NCBI RefSeq assembly: GCF_900100655.1
Contig: NZ_FNCE01000004.1
Coordinates: 93,332-157,331, forward strand
From: Limimonas halophila
Lineage (GTDB): Bacteria; Pseudomonadota; Alphaproteobacteria; Kiloniellales; Rhodovibrionaceae
Reading direction: 5' to 3'
DNA length: 64,000 nucleotides
Positions 63,341-64,000 of this stretch are shown piece by piece. Position numbers and translations under genes: made by a program. How positions within the stretch are numbered: position 1 is the first letter of the stretch; the number at the start of each line of letters is the position of its first letter. A model generated the notes under the pieces. It ran no database searches, was not told the origin of the DNA, and saw only the letters and a program-made list of their open reading frames with translations.

Positions 63341-63730
63341 CTACCCGGTCTTGCTGGCGGAGACGTCGCGCTGGACCGTGACGTAGTGCGAGAGCGCGCC
63401 GGCGTCATCGCGGACCGGCACCACGCGCCAGGCGATGTCAAAAGCGGTGCCGTCCTTGCGGTAGTTCACCGTGCTGCCCTCGAACACGCCGCCGTCCGCG
63501 ATCGTGCGCTCCAGCCGGGCAATGACCTCGCGGTCGGTGGCCGGCCCCTGGAGGAATCGCGGCGTGTGGCCCTCGACCTCGGCCAGCGTGTAGCCCGTCA
63601 GCTCCGTGAACGCCGCGTTGGTGTGGACGATGCGGGACTCGGCGTCCGTCACCATCACGGAGTCGAAGACGTGCGCCACGGCCGCCTCCAAAACCCGCGC
63701 CCACGCGGCGCTGTCGTGTGTCGCACCCAT
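63341..63730 (-). CDS. PAS-domain protein, LOV-like without the photoactive cysteine
   Basis: 129-residue single PAS domain. It matches LOV domains at TNAAFTELTGYTLAEVEGH, RFLQG (58-62 region), TDREVI, NYRKDGTAFDI and VQRDVS, but the cysteine of the LOV GxNCRFLQ motif is P57 (HTPRFLQ), so no flavin-cysteine adduct can form. Such domains may bind flavin without the classical photocycle, or another ligand. No output domain is attached, so it would act through protein contacts. GAGGAGG precedes ATG 63730. Confidence 0.82.
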   Translation of the reverse strand: MGATHDSAAWARVLEAAVAHVFDSVMVTDAESRIVHTNAAFTELTGYTLAEVEGHTPRFLQGPATDREVIARLERTIADGGVFEGSTVNYRKDGTAFDIAWRVVPVRDDAGALSHYVTVQRDVSASKTG

Positions 63731-63968
63731 GCCCGTCGCCTCCTCGCCCGGTTCGCGCGATTGCTTGCGTTCGGGACGTGGCGCGGGCAATGCCGGGCGT
63801 CCAGCGGGCTCCCACCTTTGCCGGGATTCTCCCGCGATCGGGCGTCGCGGGCATCCATCGGCGTGACGGATGGGATCGAAATGCCTACCGTCCGGCGGTC
63901 GGAACCAGGCACGCCAGGAACCGCCGCGCCAGGACAAGATTGACGCTGAGGGGAAACGCGCCGGGTGT

Positions 63969-63987
63969 CCGTCAGCCTGACTGACGG
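63969..63987. repeat. Short perfect hairpin near the window end
   Basis: CCGTCAG (63969-63975) and CTGACGG (63981-63987) with a five-base loop. No T run. Context to the right is outside the window. Confidence 0.5.
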
Positions 63988-64000
63988 CGTCGAACTGCCT

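Overview
The window reads as one chromosome segment of a very GC-rich alphaproteobacterium, plausibly a halophilic or aquatic member of the Rhodospirillales-like groups. That placement is an inference from the gene set: a proteorhodopsin-type pump with retinal genes, UDP-sulfoquinovose synthase, class II DAHP synthase, a stand-alone rpsD and small unclustered pur genes. Nearly all genes are dense, GC-rich and housekeeping-like. Two stretches, about 40.6-43.15 kb and 61.68-62.65 kb, are clearly AT-rich and look acquired.

Layout. 0-6.5 kb: a SbcD/YhaO-like phosphoesterase cut by the window edge, an MFS exporter, and a minus-strand sulfur block (cysE, iscR, two tandem cysteine desulfurases, ISC-type ferredoxin). 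6.8-12.5 kb: a small alpha/beta hydrolase, sqdB, a glycerophosphotransferase-like glycosyltransferase, a sulfotransferase and UDP-glucose dehydrogenase, which together suggest sulfonated or sulfated glycoconjugates. 13.5-19.9 kb: a compact rhodopsin-crtE-crtI-crtB-crtY-blh operon. It encodes the apoprotein and the late route from C15 prenyl diphosphate to beta-carotene and retinal. 20-28 kb: envelope proteins, an amidase, a nitrosative-stress block (cytochrome c, nsrR, nnrS, hemN) and tRNA-Val. 28-40.5 kb: gph, glmU, glmS, gabD, gor, a FadL-type porin, a chemoreceptor and DAHP synthase.

40.6-43.05 kb: an AT-rich two-gene unit, a ParB/Srx-domain protein overlapping a D12-class DNA adenine methylase. 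This is my best candidate for an undescribed system. 43.3-53 kb: nadE, gltX, cysS, two tandem TenA paralogues (one has lost two catalytic residues), cimA, trmJ and rpsD. 53-60.7 kb: an MntR-like regulator divergent from a metal exporter, sixA, a DUF29 gene split by a repeat element, the grxD-bolA pair, and purL-purQ-purS. 60.8-64 kb: small unknown proteins, an AT-rich membrane-protein gene interrupted by an in-frame amber codon, an XRE regulator, and a LOV-like PAS protein without the photoactive cysteine.

Non-coding structure. A bipartite element made of two consecutive hairpins occurs three times (about 5.6, 32.4 and 56.3 kb). One copy lies inside the DUF29 gene, which suggests the element moves. 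Other GC-rich palindromic repeats lie in spacers at 3.9, 45.1 and 59.7 kb. Several genes end in perfect hairpins that overlap or abut the stop codon. Two classical terminators follow gor and rpsD. I found no CRISPR array, rRNA, transposase or prophage.
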